Assembly: GCA_947561395.2 (NCBI GenBank)
Contig: OX387183.1
Span: 7,683,883-7,747,882 of the forward strand
Direction of reading: 5' to 3'
DNA from: Buxus sempervirens
Lineage: Eukaryota; Streptophyta; Magnoliopsida; Buxales; Buxaceae
DNA: 64,000 bases
Program-made: the position numbers and the translations under genes
The notes under the pieces: model-generated
The model's database searches: none
Seen by the model: the letters and a program-made list of their open reading frames with translations, nothing else
Told to the model about the DNA's origin: nothing
Shown: positions 1 to 11,691 of the stretch, in pieces
Numbering within the stretch: the stretch's first letter is position 1
Layout of the letters: every line of letters begins with the position of its first letter

Positions 1-3000
1 GGATAATATCCCTTAAATTTTATAACGTGGTTTAAATATAAAAGTAACTTGGTTTAAAGAAAACATAAATAAGATTTAACAGAGGAGTCCACAACTTGAT
101 TCAGAGGACTCTACAATTTTGCTTTTAGCAAACCTACATAGTTTGACTTGCTTCACTAATATAGAATGTACTATCAAACCCAAACCAAAAACTTGCAGCC
201 GTTGGCCAGCCTACATGAGTCACTCTATATATATATATATTATAACAGTAGCCGCTGGCTATGATTTTTCCCTCATCCATGTGTTGCCGAGGTGGAATAT
301 AAGAAAAGCAATTATAGGTGGTTCTGCGACAAGCTTTCTGGAAAAGCTTGGGATGATAGGTGGTTCTGCAAAGTCATCGTTGCTCTCTTCTCAAAGCTCT
401 TCTCTCTTCTCAACGGCAAAGTTTCCGTTGCTGTATATATATATATATATTACATTGACTATGAAAACTAAAATTGTAACATTCCTCACAAATATTATTG
501 TCTTAGATTTATGTGGAATACCTGTAGGAAACATCATCAATCTCCAACACATTTAAGTGTTTCTTGGTTGCCTTTTAGCTTAATAGTCCCTCTTATCATC
601 CCTTTCTTCCTCATATTTTTTCTTCTTCAATTTGCTAAAATAAAGCATGTTTTCATTGTCGATTCCAAGTTCTTATTGAGAGGTTTTCTTTCCACTCCTT
701 TCTCAGAGGATCGAAAGTACTCTTGTCTTTCATTGCATTCTTGATAAGCAAGGATCCAAATTATGGATTGGACCACCCCTTGCTTAATGAATTGAATGCC
801 TTAGATGATCCTTAAAGAATACGTATGTAATTCTACTTGCAAATTACTTTTTCCTTATCAGTTCTTTTGGTATTTCTCTTTGTAAACTTCCACAAAATAG
901 TAACAATGGTTTTTTTTTTTTGCTTCTTTGAAATACCGAGTAATTGGATTTGGCAAATATGCAGGGGCCATACATGTTAATGGGGAGAAAATATCTAGTG
1001 TTGGTTTGTATTAGCAGCCACATGTAGTCTGAGGTCACAGTGAATTGGCTCTCTTCATGATGTTGAATTTTTTTTCCCTTCAGTTTCCTTCAGAACTTTG
1101 TTCTGCTTGACAAATTGGAATTGATCATTGATGCATTAACAGTAATTGGAGAGAGCTTTTTTCAACATTATTTTTTTTCCTTCTCAGGTGGGGTGGAGAA
1201 TGTAGGAACAACTTCTTAGAGAGGTGCAAAACAGGTTCATAAATTAGTCCAATCCCACCAAATTGAGAAGAAAAACACTACAAAAGAAAATATGTTACCA
1301 AATCATTTGATTTCTTGCCCCTTAAATTTTTTTTTCCTCTTTCCTTGATATCTTTTTGGCAATTTTAATGTGCAGATAGACTGAACATGAAGACCGGTGC
1401 CGGCGGGGGAAGATCGATCTTGGTGCTGCTCAACTTACAGAGGTGCAAAACTACAGGTGTCTGTTATCATTTATAGTTAGTTTTCTCCTGTATAATTTCT
1501 TTCTTGCTGGAGTTGTTTTTAAATATTGTTTCCTTTTATCAATAAGGAAACAAGATCTTTGCAGCTACATCGAATGTGGGCGGAAAATCTCCACCAAGTT
1601 ATTTAAACTTGGAGGATTGGCTTCATACCTAACCTCCTGCAGAGATCTACTTCCTTGGGTACGTTTCCTTTCATCAAAATTATCTCTTGATTTGAGAAAA
1701 TATTTCTGTTATTTGGGATCACCTTAATTTGTTTCACATAATGTATACATGAATGGTTTTTCACTAAAATCCGTGACATCTTTTATTTATCTTTATTTTG
1801 TTTTTGTCTTTGTTTTTTTCTTAATGAGTGATATCTTTTCCTTTCTTTCCATAGAACATGATAACCGATGCTGGAAATTGTTTACTGAAGAGAGATTACA
1901 GGGCTCTTGAGAATCAGAGATTAATGTCCAAGAACAAAGGTCACAGGAGAAACTTTTTTCACTGCAGACACTTTAGACGGCTATGGTATGAAAAGTCTAA
2001 TTGCACAAACTGCCCCAAGGAAATGCAATTAGGTCATTAGGAATATGCTTAACCTAACTGTTCAATAATTTGAGGCTTCCTACCATTGAAACGTTGCATT
2101 CTATATGGACAATATATAAGTTTTTGATATGTAAATAAGGGTAAATTTGTCAAAAAATGTACTTAAAGTTTAATAAAATTTTTAAAGAAGGTGAATAGAT
2201 TATTAGCATTTATCTATTATGTTAAGGTAAAGAGGCTTGGGTTAACGTGTCCGCCTCGCCAGTGCGAGCCTCTAACACAGGGAGGGTCAAAAAGTACTTA
2301 AAAATGGTCAAAAACGTTTGAATAAGCTGTCGTACAGTGAATATCCATATATCAAAAAGTCTTTTTTAATGAAAGATAAAAAAATAAAAAATAAAAAATA
2401 AAAAAGAAACCCCATTTCAATATTGTCATTAAAGCTGTATAGAGGAGATATTAATGTGGAGCCTCTAATTGCAGTTATATATAACAGCGTATATCAAAAA
2501 GGAGATGCGGCTTCAAACAATCTCTTGGTGTTCTAGACGATTCGGTATTTTTTGTCCAAGATATTATCATACATGCGTAAGGTATTGGAGTTTTTGTAAA
2601 ATTTTTTAAGCAATTCATCTTTTTTAAATTCACTCACTCCCTCCAAATTTATTATCAAATCGTTTGAATTGAAGGGCCAAAATTTGTCTCCTACTATTTA
2701 TTATTAATAAATAATAAATAATTATATTATTATATACCTGTAATATTATTGTCTAATATAATATTTAGTATAATATTTTTAAAATAAGAAATACCGAATG
2801 GGAAAAGCAAAAAGCAAAAGCTACTTTATACATTTAAAATAAAATTTCTATTTTTTCTTTCCTTAACAAAGGCAAATAGTTCAAGTTCTTAAAAAAGGGT
2901 TAATAATAACTTTAAAACTTTACAATATATTGAATTCTACGTGTAAATACCCACCCGTGCACAAAAATATTTACAACTTAGAAATGCTGTATACAAAAAT

Positions 3001-3145
3001 ATTTATAATTTTAAAAAATCCCAATTTTTTTGGAGAATTTAAAAAATAAAAAATTATACAAATGTCAATGTTTATAATTTCTTTTTCTATATTTTCTAAT
3101 ATTTTTAAATTTTTTCTTAAACTATCATATATATTAAATGTAATT
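1..3145. other. AT-rich spacer, no recognisable gene
   Basis: I find no protein here that I can assign. The open frames are short, lack family motifs and start in low-complexity sequence. There are two short (TA)n runs near 222-240 and 433-451, long T tracts, and one GC-richer patch at 2225-2280 that can fold (a gaggct/agcctc pair). A few exon-like bits with splice-like borders occur around 1380-2040, but the encoded peptides match nothing I know. The right end of this stretch is a Helitron terminus, so part of it may be Helitron interior. Confidence 0.5.
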
Positions 3146-3174
3146 CCCGTGCGTAGCACGGGTTCCAATGCTAG
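3146..3174 (+). mobile_element. Helitron 3' terminus (hairpin + CTAG)
   Basis: A perfect 7-bp stem, cccgtgc at 3146-3152 and gcacggg at 3156-3162 with a 3-nt loop, is followed 8 nt later by CTAG (3171-3174) and then a T. A GC-rich hairpin about 10 nt before CTRR, inserted before a host T, is the textbook Helitron 3' end. The 5' TC end of this element was not found, so the element's length is unknown. The same stem sequence recurs at another Helitron end at 43203-43232. Confidence 0.7.
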
Positions 3175-5514
3175 TAAATATTAAGCGAAAGGGGGTGGCT
3201 GCTGACGTGTCACCCCCCGGTTGCTTCGGAGGCTCGGGACAGCCTCGCGTGCTTTGGCATGTCCGAGCCTCGCAAAAAAATAAAAAAAAGCCTCCGTTCT
3301 TTCCCGAGCCTCTCTTTTCTGCGAAAAAACAGACAATCTAAGGCTTTGTTCTTCTCCCTGAACCGTCCCTCCCTTCCTCTCTCTATCACTCATCGGCAAC
3401 CTAGCGCCTAACTATTTTTTTTTCTTTTTTCTCATCTTCTTCACCCTTGCAACAAAGACGCAAAGCAAAATACGGCCACAAAACCCCTTTGATTTCTTCA
3501 CCCCACCATTTCTTTATTTATTTCATTCTCTTTATTTTGGTGGTTGAGATGGATATGGACTGTTCTCTTTCGTTTGCAGGGATTTGGATGATCGATGACT
3601 TGACATAGAATGGGAAAAAGCAGGGTCCTCTTCTTCCCTAAAAAATTTCCTTTCCTGCCGACCACACTTTTTGGTTTCTCTCGAGCTCGATATTCTCCCT
3701 ATCTCGGAAGTATTTCAATACCCTCTTTCTGAAGAACCCATGAAGGATCCCGTTATCTTGGCTAATGGACAGGTTAGGCTTAGGTCTCCCTGAGAAATGT
3801 TTTTTAGCAAGACGGTTTTAGGGTTATCGATTTTTCAGGTTTTGATCGGGGTTGCCTGTTTTTGTGGAATTTCTATTTTTGTCTTGGAAGCATCTAAGAG
3901 ATAGCGATAGCTATTTTCTACTGATATCATCCGACCGTTGAATCCCCTTCTTAGGTTAAATTTTTTTTTTTGTTTTTTATATCTTTCTCATCCCAAAATC
4001 CTCAGCCCCACTTTGATCTCTTGAAGGTTAGTAGTATTAGAGTTTGATTCGGTCATCGTAAAACCGCTCCGGTTTCCATTAAGGAAACGATTGAAGGTTA
4101 TTGAACTTCTCTTTCGGCGTCGTCACTGGTGAAGATTCTTGAGGTTCTCTTCCGGCGAGGTTTGAAGGTTTTGCTCTTTCATTTTTTTTTTTTTTTTGTA
4201 ATTTATTTAACAACAGATTTTACCCATGGGAGACCGACGGCGACATCAAGCTGGACTTTGCAGCAATATTCAAAGAGGTTTTTTTAATGATTCAATGACT
4301 TGATGCAGCAAATGGTTTTTTGAACCTTCCGCATTAATGGGTTTTTTTAATTTATTCACGTTTTTTTTATTTTGTGGTCAAAAGTTGGTCGTTCAATGGT
4401 CCGTCTTTTTTTTTTTTTTGGGTAATGGTCCGTCTTTTTTTTTGTTGGTAATATTCAATGGTCCCTCTGCGAGGAATTAAATGCACCGAATGCATTTAAT
4501 GTTTTCCAGCCGGATGTGGCAGCATTAAAATAAAAAATAAAAAAGCCAGATGTGGCAGCATTAAAAAAAAAAAAGCCGGATGTGGCAGCAACTTTTTTTA
4601 TGCTTTTTGAGTCGGACATAATTTTTGTAATGCTGATTTTTTTTATGCTTTCTTTTTATGAAATGCTTTTTTGAGCTGGACCTTTGTTTTTAATGCTTTT
4701 TTAATGGGTTCGTCGTTCAATGGTTTTTTTTTAATGCTTTTTTGTTTTTTCGTTTTCTTCTTTTTTTTATTTTGGCTGTTATCCTCATTTCAGAATTTGG
4801 CGGACGCCAAAGTATATATTTTTTTGTTATCCTCACTTCAGCATTTAATGCGTTTAATGTTTTTTCGTTTTTTTTTTTTTTGCTGTTACCCGCATTTGTG
4901 CTTCATCTGCTGACCAGAAAATCGAATTCCTTATCGATGAAGTTTTAACCTGCAGAAAGACGAGCACGTGGGAGACAAATTTTCAATTGTTTCAATGCCA
5001 CGTGTTTTGTCAAATACTGGGAATTGATACGCCGACCGCTTTCTTGCCGATCAAGATGCATCGCCTTAGAAGATCACCGATTATTTGTTAAGAAGGCTAT
5101 TGTAGAAGTCGAATCATGAACTTACTTCTCCACTAATCAGAAAAGAAGAAAGCTCCGATTTTTCTATTTGCTCTGTTAAACTGAACTATTACAACGGTTG
5201 ATCTTAGAAGAAGGGTCTGTTTTCAGTAGAAGCTGGACGTTCAAGTGATTTGTGGAATAAGCGAAGCGGGGTGGCTGCTGACGTGCCCGCTTCGCGTGCT
5301 TCGGGTATCCGAACGTATTTTTTCTGAAAAAAAAAAACCAAAACAAAAAAATGACAAGCTCGGGCAGGTTCGTAGTATCTTTTCTCAAAAAAAAAAAACA
5401 AAAAACAAAAAAATGACAGACTCGGGCAGGTTCGTAGTATCTTTTCTCAAAAAAAAACAAAAAACAAAAAACAAAAAAATGACAGGTTCGGGCACCTGTC
5501 GCAACTTTTGACTT
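3175..5514. other. Repeat-rich, T-rich spacer left of the MULE
   Basis: No gene is recognised. Long T tracts dominate 3960-4900. A unit containing the words ggatgtggcagca is repeated three times at 4508-4592. Two related hairpin blocks lie at 3185-3345 and 5258-5330. The end of the stretch (5340-5505) is an A-rich tandem repeat in which the phrase ctcgggcaggttcgtagtat recurs at about 60-bp spacing. The last bases, reading gcaacttttgactttt, are the host sequence that recurs beside the retrotransposon at 41964. Confidence 0.5.
5261..5295. repeat. 10-bp perfect hairpin with a loop shared by a second copy
   Basis: GCGAAGCGGG (5261-5270) pairs perfectly with CCCGCTTCGC (5286-5295) around the 15-nt loop gtggctgctgacgtg. 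The same loop words occur at 3195-3209, where a different 7-bp stem (gggggtg/caccccc, 3191-3197 with 3211-3217) encloses them. The surrounding sequence (tcgcgtgctt, tccga) is also shared, so the two blocks are diverged copies of one repeat. Confidence 0.6.
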
Positions 5515-5523
5515 TTTTTTCTT
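5515..5523. repeat. Left 9-bp target-site duplication of the MULE
   Basis: TTTTTTCTT directly precedes the left terminal repeat. The identical nine bases follow the right terminal repeat at 23141-23149. Nine-base duplications are diagnostic for Mutator-superfamily insertion. Confidence 0.85.
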
Positions 5524-6440
5524 GGGAAAATTTCAAAAAAGGACTGCTTTACAGCGATTATTACAAAAACATGCCATAAAGATGCTTAATTTCAAAAACA
5601 TGCCACTTTTGAGAATTAATGCCAGAAAGGGGTCATTGCACGTTTGGGAAAATTTCAATGCCCAAAATGCCCTTGAATATAAGGGGCCATTGCACGTGCC
5701 GTCGTTCTCTCCTCTCCTCTCGTCTCCTGTGCGAAATTCCTGTGCGAAAACCCTGCGAAACCCTAAACCCGAAGCCGACGACGAACGACCGCCGAATGCT
5801 TTCTTCGCTGGCGAACTAGGGTTGTTGCCGGAGCAAGCTTGCTTCATCTCCAAGGCCGACGAACCCCCACGAACCCCGACCCATTCTGATCTTCTTCTCC
5901 AAAAAACCGAAACCCTCTCCTTCCCCCATTCCTCTCTTCGCCGGCGAATGCGAGTGGTTTCCTCACTCAGATTTTCGTGTTCTTCAAGGCCGACGAACGC
6001 CGACCAGCTTTCCCCCACTCTCCTTCCCCATTGATCTATTCTTCTCCAAAAACCCCTTCGCTACCTCGACGAAACCCTCTCCACCTCCATTTGTTTCGTG
6101 CATTGTTTCCCTCTCCGTCGTTAAGTAACCCTCTGTAATCGAAACCCCTTTCTCTGTTTGCACACATTGAGGCATTGGTCGTTGGAGAGCTACCGCGGTT
6201 GAAGTTTGTTGCTGTCGATGACCCTGCTGTTTCATCGAAGTTGGTTTTCGTTGCGGTGTGGAGTGTTGCCGCGGGCAACCTTGCTATCTCATCAAAGTTG
6301 CTGTTCGTCGCCGTTGGCGACCAGGTAGCTGCCGAGTGCCTCCCTTGAATTTGGTTTTGGGAAATTGAATTTGAATTTGCACATTTGCATATTTGCACCT
6401 ATTTAAATGGTAATCTTGTTGCAGAAATGACTTGAATTTG
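5524..6440 (+). repeat. Left terminal inverted repeat of the MULE
   Basis: This is the inverted counterpart of about 22070-23140. Shared phrases include cagcgattattacaaaaaca, the block containing cgaaaccctaaacccgaagc, and aatggtaatcttgttgcaga near the inner border. Open frames exist on both strands in this GC-richer block, but they appear in both arms and look like by-products of composition. Because the arms lie upstream of the inward-facing genes, promoter activity is plausible. Confidence 0.85.
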
Positions 6441-6659
6441 CATATTTCACATTGAATTCAAGCAAATTTTTTGCTGGTGTTTTTTGCACTTTGTTGGATT
6501 TGATGGATATTGTCATGAATTCAATGTCCAACATAGCACATGTAGTTCTTCATTTTAGTTCTTTAGCTTATTAATATCTTAAAGCTATTTCTTTAGCTTA
6601 TTTCTTTGTGGATTTATTCCTGAACATGAAGCTTCTAGTATTACGTAGGCCAACCTCAG

Positions 6660-7640
6660 ACTGCATACCGCAATTATTGGAATGTGAAAATGAAATCAAG
6701 AAAGTGGCCCAATTCAATTTGAAAACAGGTGGCTAGATGTCCCTATGAAAGGTAGAAGAGTGGTGGAAGGGATTCAGTATAACTGGAAACCCGATTTCAA
6801 GTTTGCAAGAAACTCAAGTTACTTAAAGAAAAACCAAAACCTGGAACAGAGGTATTTGGAAAAGTAGATGTTAGAATGGCTGAAGCCTTGGAGGAGATTC
6901 ATCTGTTGGACACAAGGGAAAAAAAGAGTAAGCTACGGCATAGTGATTGGTTAAAAAGGGAGAATCTGAAAGTTCAATTTAAACATTGGGCTAAGCTGCA
7001 AGAAATAAGTTGGCGATAGAACTCTAGGGCCTTATGGTTGAAAAGAAGGAGATAAGAACACGAAATTCTTTCATAAAATGGCTAATGCTAGACATCGTTC
7101 AAATTTTATAAGTAGAATTGATATGGAAGATCATCAGATTGAGGATGAGAAGCAAGAACCAGATATGATCATGATTATTTCATGAAGATGTTCTTAGAAG
7201 AAGTATCTTTTCGGCCAAAGTTAGATGGTTTATAATTTGACATGCTGTCAGATGAGGACAGGGACAGATTAGAACAAGTTGTAACGGAAGAGGAAGTTAG
7301 AGATGCCCTGAATCAAATGGAATGTGACAAGGCCCTTGGACCACGGGTTTACCGTTGCTTTCTATTAGCACTGCTGGTATATTTTAAAGTTTGATCTAGT
7401 TGAAGCAAGCACTGCTGGTATATTTTAAAGTTTGATCTAGTTGAAGCAGTGACTGATTTTTTTTTTTTGAAAATGGGTATTTTTAGAAATGCAGTAATGC
7501 TACTTTTATCTCCTTAATCCCCAAAAAAGAAGGTGCAGTTCGTTTAAATGGTTTCAGGCTAATAAGCCTTGTGAGTAGTTTGTATAAGATTATTTCAAAA
7601 CTGATGTCTCTTAGATTAAGCAAGGTTCTCCCAGAGAGTT
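6660..7640 (+). pseudogene. Degenerate L1-type LINE fragment (reverse transcriptase region)
   Basis: Read on the plus strand with frame changes, this stretch gives a chain of phrases typical of plant LINE ORF2: FKFAR, EGDKNTKFFHKMANARHRSN (about 7049-7108), a CDKALGP/GFTVAFY block (about 7325-7360), and SLIPKKEGAVRLNGFRLISL with SLYKIISKLMSLRL (about 7512-7620). Stops and frameshifts occur throughout and both ends of the protein are missing, so this is a dead 5'-truncated or internal fragment. It lies inside the MULE between the left terminal repeat and the transposase. An 81-bp piece (7368-7448) contains a perfect short tandem duplication. Confidence 0.8.
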
Positions 7641-8942
7641 ATCTCACCATTTCAAGTGCTTTCATAAAGTGTCGATCTTTCATTTCAATTTTTGCAAGAA
7701 TGAAGTTCCTCAACTGCTCAGTTGCCGCAAATTTTGATGGGTCTGATTTCATTGGCAAAATCAGACCCATGATAGCCTCCACATAATGGAATTGGGCACC
7801 TGTATCAACATGAAAATGGTTTAGTGTGCTGGAGTCTTGGAAGAGGTGTAGGCCAAACTCACCTGAGACAAGGAACTCAGGTGAGGAACAGAAGCTTTGA
7901 TGTCTCAGCACTTAACATGAATCCTTGACTGTAGCTAGGATGCATCAGGGATAAGATTGCCAATATGCGTGCCACTCAGCTTATGATGGACTTTCCTGAC
8001 TCCATCCCATCACATCAGCCTCTCTACAAATGAAACTCTAACTCAGAGATCCCCAACTACATTATTGTGAACTTAGCAAGCAACATGTTCAAATTATTTC
8101 AACACATCTGATTTATTGTATACACTATCTCTAGTCAATATCCTGATTATGAAGCATGTAATCAACCAACCACTAGGAACAGGTTACTTGGGACGAGGCA
8201 CTAGTGTCATTGTTGTTGCAGTCAAAATCAAAAGCCAAACGCATAAAATTAATGAGAAGATATCCAGTTAAACATAATAAGCCCCCATTAACCTCTACAA
8301 CCACCTTTGTGGGATAGCACCTTTTGCAGATATATTTGTCTTGAAATCATTCATTCTCTCATAAATATGTACTTAAATACGCGCACATTCACACTTATAA
8401 TGCATATCTATGTACTTTAAAGTGGAACTAGATTTTGATTCTATTGGTATACATCCTTTGCAATGGTTATATGCCCTAATCATTTTGATTACTCACGATT
8501 CTCCCTACTCTTGGGCATGACATATCTTTCTTCTAGGGATAAAAAATCTGAATGTGTTATGCATTCCATGCTGTTTTAGAGTTTTTCAGCAGGTCCCAAT
8601 AGGACACTGGTTTCGAATACAGGTGCCAAGGTGGCTCTAGGTGGCAACGTGGCTCTAGGTAAATGCATCGTAACTATTGTCAAGTTTAGACCATGGTGTT
8701 AGTCTAAAGCACAACCTTTATTTTTTATTTACAATTTTTTTTAGTCTAAAGTCTTCCCCAACATCTGTCTTCAATTAATTTGAGGGGATTTGAGGGGAAT
8801 TGACTGACATACCTGATCTATCTATGTATTCTTGTCTTGTGAGTCATATTTATTTTAGTATGTTGTAATATTTCAAATTAGATTTTTTCCATTATATTTT
8901 AATATGAAGAATTTAATATTTCAATTCGCTGGACAGTGCACA
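7641..8942. other. MULE internal spacer upstream of the transposase
   Basis: No gene can be assigned. A 90-codon minus-strand frame (7639-7911) has a donor-like GTGAGA at its end and an alpha-helical-looking C-terminus, but I do not recognise it. It could be a scrap of a captured exon. The last 300 bases are AT-rich and would hold the 5' leader of the transposase gene. Confidence 0.4.
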
Positions 8943-11232
8943 ATGTCAGGTGAGATTCTATTCTGTTTTTGTCACATTGGAGGACAAGTAATCACGAAGG
9001 AAAATGGGTCAATGGGGTATAGTGGGGGAAGTAGTAAGGGTATTGAGCTAAATAGCAACATGAATTATACTGAGGTAGTTGAAGCTGTTTGTCGGTTATT
9101 GAATATATCCCTGGTGAGTGTAAGTATGAAGTACTCAGTCAAGTTTGACAAGAGCGTTCTACTGGCACTCACTGATCAAGATGCGTTATCGTACCTATTT
9201 CGCTACAACGAGGGTTGGGCCAACATTTATGTCTATTATGATGAAGGATCATCACAAGAAAGAGACACTTGTCGGAGGTAATTTTCATTAACCGTACATG
9301 GGATTATGTTTCCTCCATATTACATGTAATGATAGTCATATATTTTGTAATTTCAGGACGAGTGTACCTTTAAGTGGTCACTCCGTACTTCCGTGCAATG
9401 ACGATCAAGTAGAGGATTGGGAGACTTCGCTTCTTGAAAGTTGCACTGAAGTCAGCAGAGGTCCGCTTATATCTAGCCTGTGGCAGGATGCAATTACTGA
9501 GGTCGACCAGATATTTAAGAGCCCTAAGGAATTTAGAGAAGCAGTGTACAAGCATGCCATTGCCAATAGGTTTGAATATGTGATGAAAAAAAATTCTCCA
9601 GCATACATTAGTGTCCGTTGTGCAGGCACGGATTGTCCTTGGAAGGTAACTGCAAGACGTGTGAGGGATACGGATTTTATGAGGGTGATGAAGTTTGTGA
9701 AGGAGCATAGACACTCAGCCCAAGAGCAATTGTCTATGAAACCGGTTGTGAGAACGAAGTGGCTTTCGGGTGTGATTGAGAGGACAATTAGGAACACTCC
9801 AAGTTACTTGCCACGACAAATTGGCAAGGACTTTTATCATGATCATGCAATGCCATTGACATATCAACAATGTTGGAGGAGCAAGGAAAAGGCGAAACAG
9901 AGGATAGATGGTAATGTGGAGGAGTCTTATAAGTTCATCCCATGGATGTGTGAACGGCTGCAAGAGACCAATCCTGGCACAGTGGCAAATTGGGCAGCAA
10001 GTGAAGATGGAAAATTTAAGCAATTGTTTATTGCTTATGGTTGTTCCTTGAGGGGATTTGCGGTCGGTTGCAGACCACTGCTGTTCATTGATGGAAGTCA
10101 TCTCAGCGGGCCATACCAGGGCACGTTGCTTTCTGCTACAGCCCTCGATGCTGATGACGGCATGTTTCCAGTTGCCTTTGCAATTGTTAGTGCTGAGAAT
10201 AATGAGGATTGGATGTGGTTTCTACAACTTCTTAAGTCATCCATAGATGTCAGAGAGGATTTAGTCATTGTAAGTGACAGGAATCAAAGCATTATAACTG
10301 TAGTACGTGCTACCTTTGGCGCTAGGAACCACTCTCATTGTCTTCGACATCTGAAGGAAAACTTTAGTAAATTCGTTGGATCCTTTCATTTGAGGGAGGG
10401 AAAGAAATTTGCCTTACGGTTACTTGATGATATTGCTTACGCAAGGCTCCCTCGGGACTACAATAAGGCATTGGCTACCATGCATGAATATGCACCTGAC
10501 CTAGCTGATTGGGTGAGGAGAAATGGGCCCGAACATTGGGCCAATTCATTGTTCCCTATGAAACGGTGGGATAAGCTGAATTCAAATTTAGCGGAATCAT
10601 TCAATGCTTGGATGGTGGAAGAAAGGAAATTGCCTGTAATGCGGTTTATTGATGCACATCGAGTGAAACTGACAGAGCTATTGGTGAGGAAGCGGAGTTG
10701 TATTGACACGTGGGCGTCCAATGTCGGTGGTCGAATTGATGCCAAGATTCAGGAGAATCTCACTAGAGCATTGGGGCTGGGTGTCATTCAATGTGGGCAA
10801 CACGAATACGAAGTTAGAGGTGATGAGATCTATATCATGGTGCATTTAACCCGTCGTGAGTGTACGTGCCAACAGTGGCAGATGGTGGGCATTCCTTGTG
10901 CACACGCATGTGCCGTCCTGAACTTGGTAAGGCTCTATGTGTATGACTTTGTCGACCTATGCTACCACAAGGCAACGCAAGGGTTGATATACGACGAATT
11001 GATGCATGCTGTGCCAACACATGACTTCCCCATGGTTGAGGACATCGACGTGGTTTCCATAGCAGATTCAAGTGAAACCCCATCTATCTCGTTCCCACCA
11101 AAGACAGCAAGGCATCCAGGGCGCCCTAAGCAGAAGCGCATTGAATCGCAATTCCAAGACAAGCGACAGGTTCATTGTTCCAGATGCAAGGGTGTTGGAC
11201 ACAACCGAGCAAGTTGCAGAGCTTCAATATAG
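8943..11232 (+). CDS. MURA-type MULE transposase (two exons)
   Basis: This enzyme would cut and move the element by recognising the terminal repeats. Exon 1 (8943-9277) and exon 2 (9357-11232) join across a 79-bp GT-AG intron, keeping frame through RTSVPLS. Start ATG 8943 (MSGEILFCF) is preferred because the PB1-like N-terminal domain follows directly; an in-frame ATG lies at 8904. The domains, in order, are an N-terminal PB1-like domain, a MuDR N-terminal DNA-binding domain (DQIFKSPKEFREAVYKHA, then an RCAGTDCPWKVTARR block), a MULE DDE core with FIDGSHL, VSDRNQSI and SHCLRHLKENF, a SWIM zinc finger (CTCQQWQMVGIPCAHACAVL), and a C-terminal CCHC knuckle (CSRCKGVGHNRASC). I see no internal stop, so it is potentially functional. 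It lies inside the terminal repeats and points right. Confidence 0.93.
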
Positions 11233-11691
11233 AGACTGGCATTGTATAATGTGCAGGTTGTTGTAGTCCACCTGACATCTATTCATGCATCTAAGTTCTT
11301 GCTGTAGCCTGTAATTAACTTTGACTTACCGACGTCTAATTTGCAGGTTGGCGCGATGTGTTTTGCTAGGGGTCGTAGTATGTGGCAACATTTGATCAAA
11401 AACCCCATGATTCCTTATTTTTATTACTGTTTTATGAAGAACTAGTTTGCCACATAGTCGTGTTAGTAACATTGTGAAACATGTTGGTTGTGAAACATAG
11501 TTTACTGCCAACGTTGGTGGTTTGTTAGTTGCATTGTGAAACATGTTTTTGTGTTTATTATGACCTTGGGTAGTTGTAATGTTGCCTTACTATGACTGTT
11601 TGTGTTTGTAATCGTACCTGGTATGTAATTACTACTAACCTTCCTTGGTTTTAGTATCCGTCAGTTATATTATTTTAGTTGCAGCTGAATA
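11233..11691. other. Spacer between transposase and HMG-type gene
   Basis: This would hold the transposase 3' untranslated region and the leader of the next gene. The phrase gttgtgaaac or close variants (ttgtgaaacatgtt) recurs three times around 11472-11548. No coding frame is recognised. Confidence 0.4.

Noticed and set aside
222-250. TCTATATATA as a Helitron 5' end matching the 3' end at 3174
   Set aside because: It is inside a (TA)n run and nothing else supports it.
5522-6398. Overlapping open frames on both strands of the left MULE arm
   Set aside because: The same frames reappear in the right arm on the opposite strand, so they reflect GC-rich repeat sequence, not genes.
7639-7911. Possible J-domain or other captured exon on the minus strand
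   Set aside because: The helical-looking C-terminus is suggestive, but no diagnostic motif is present.
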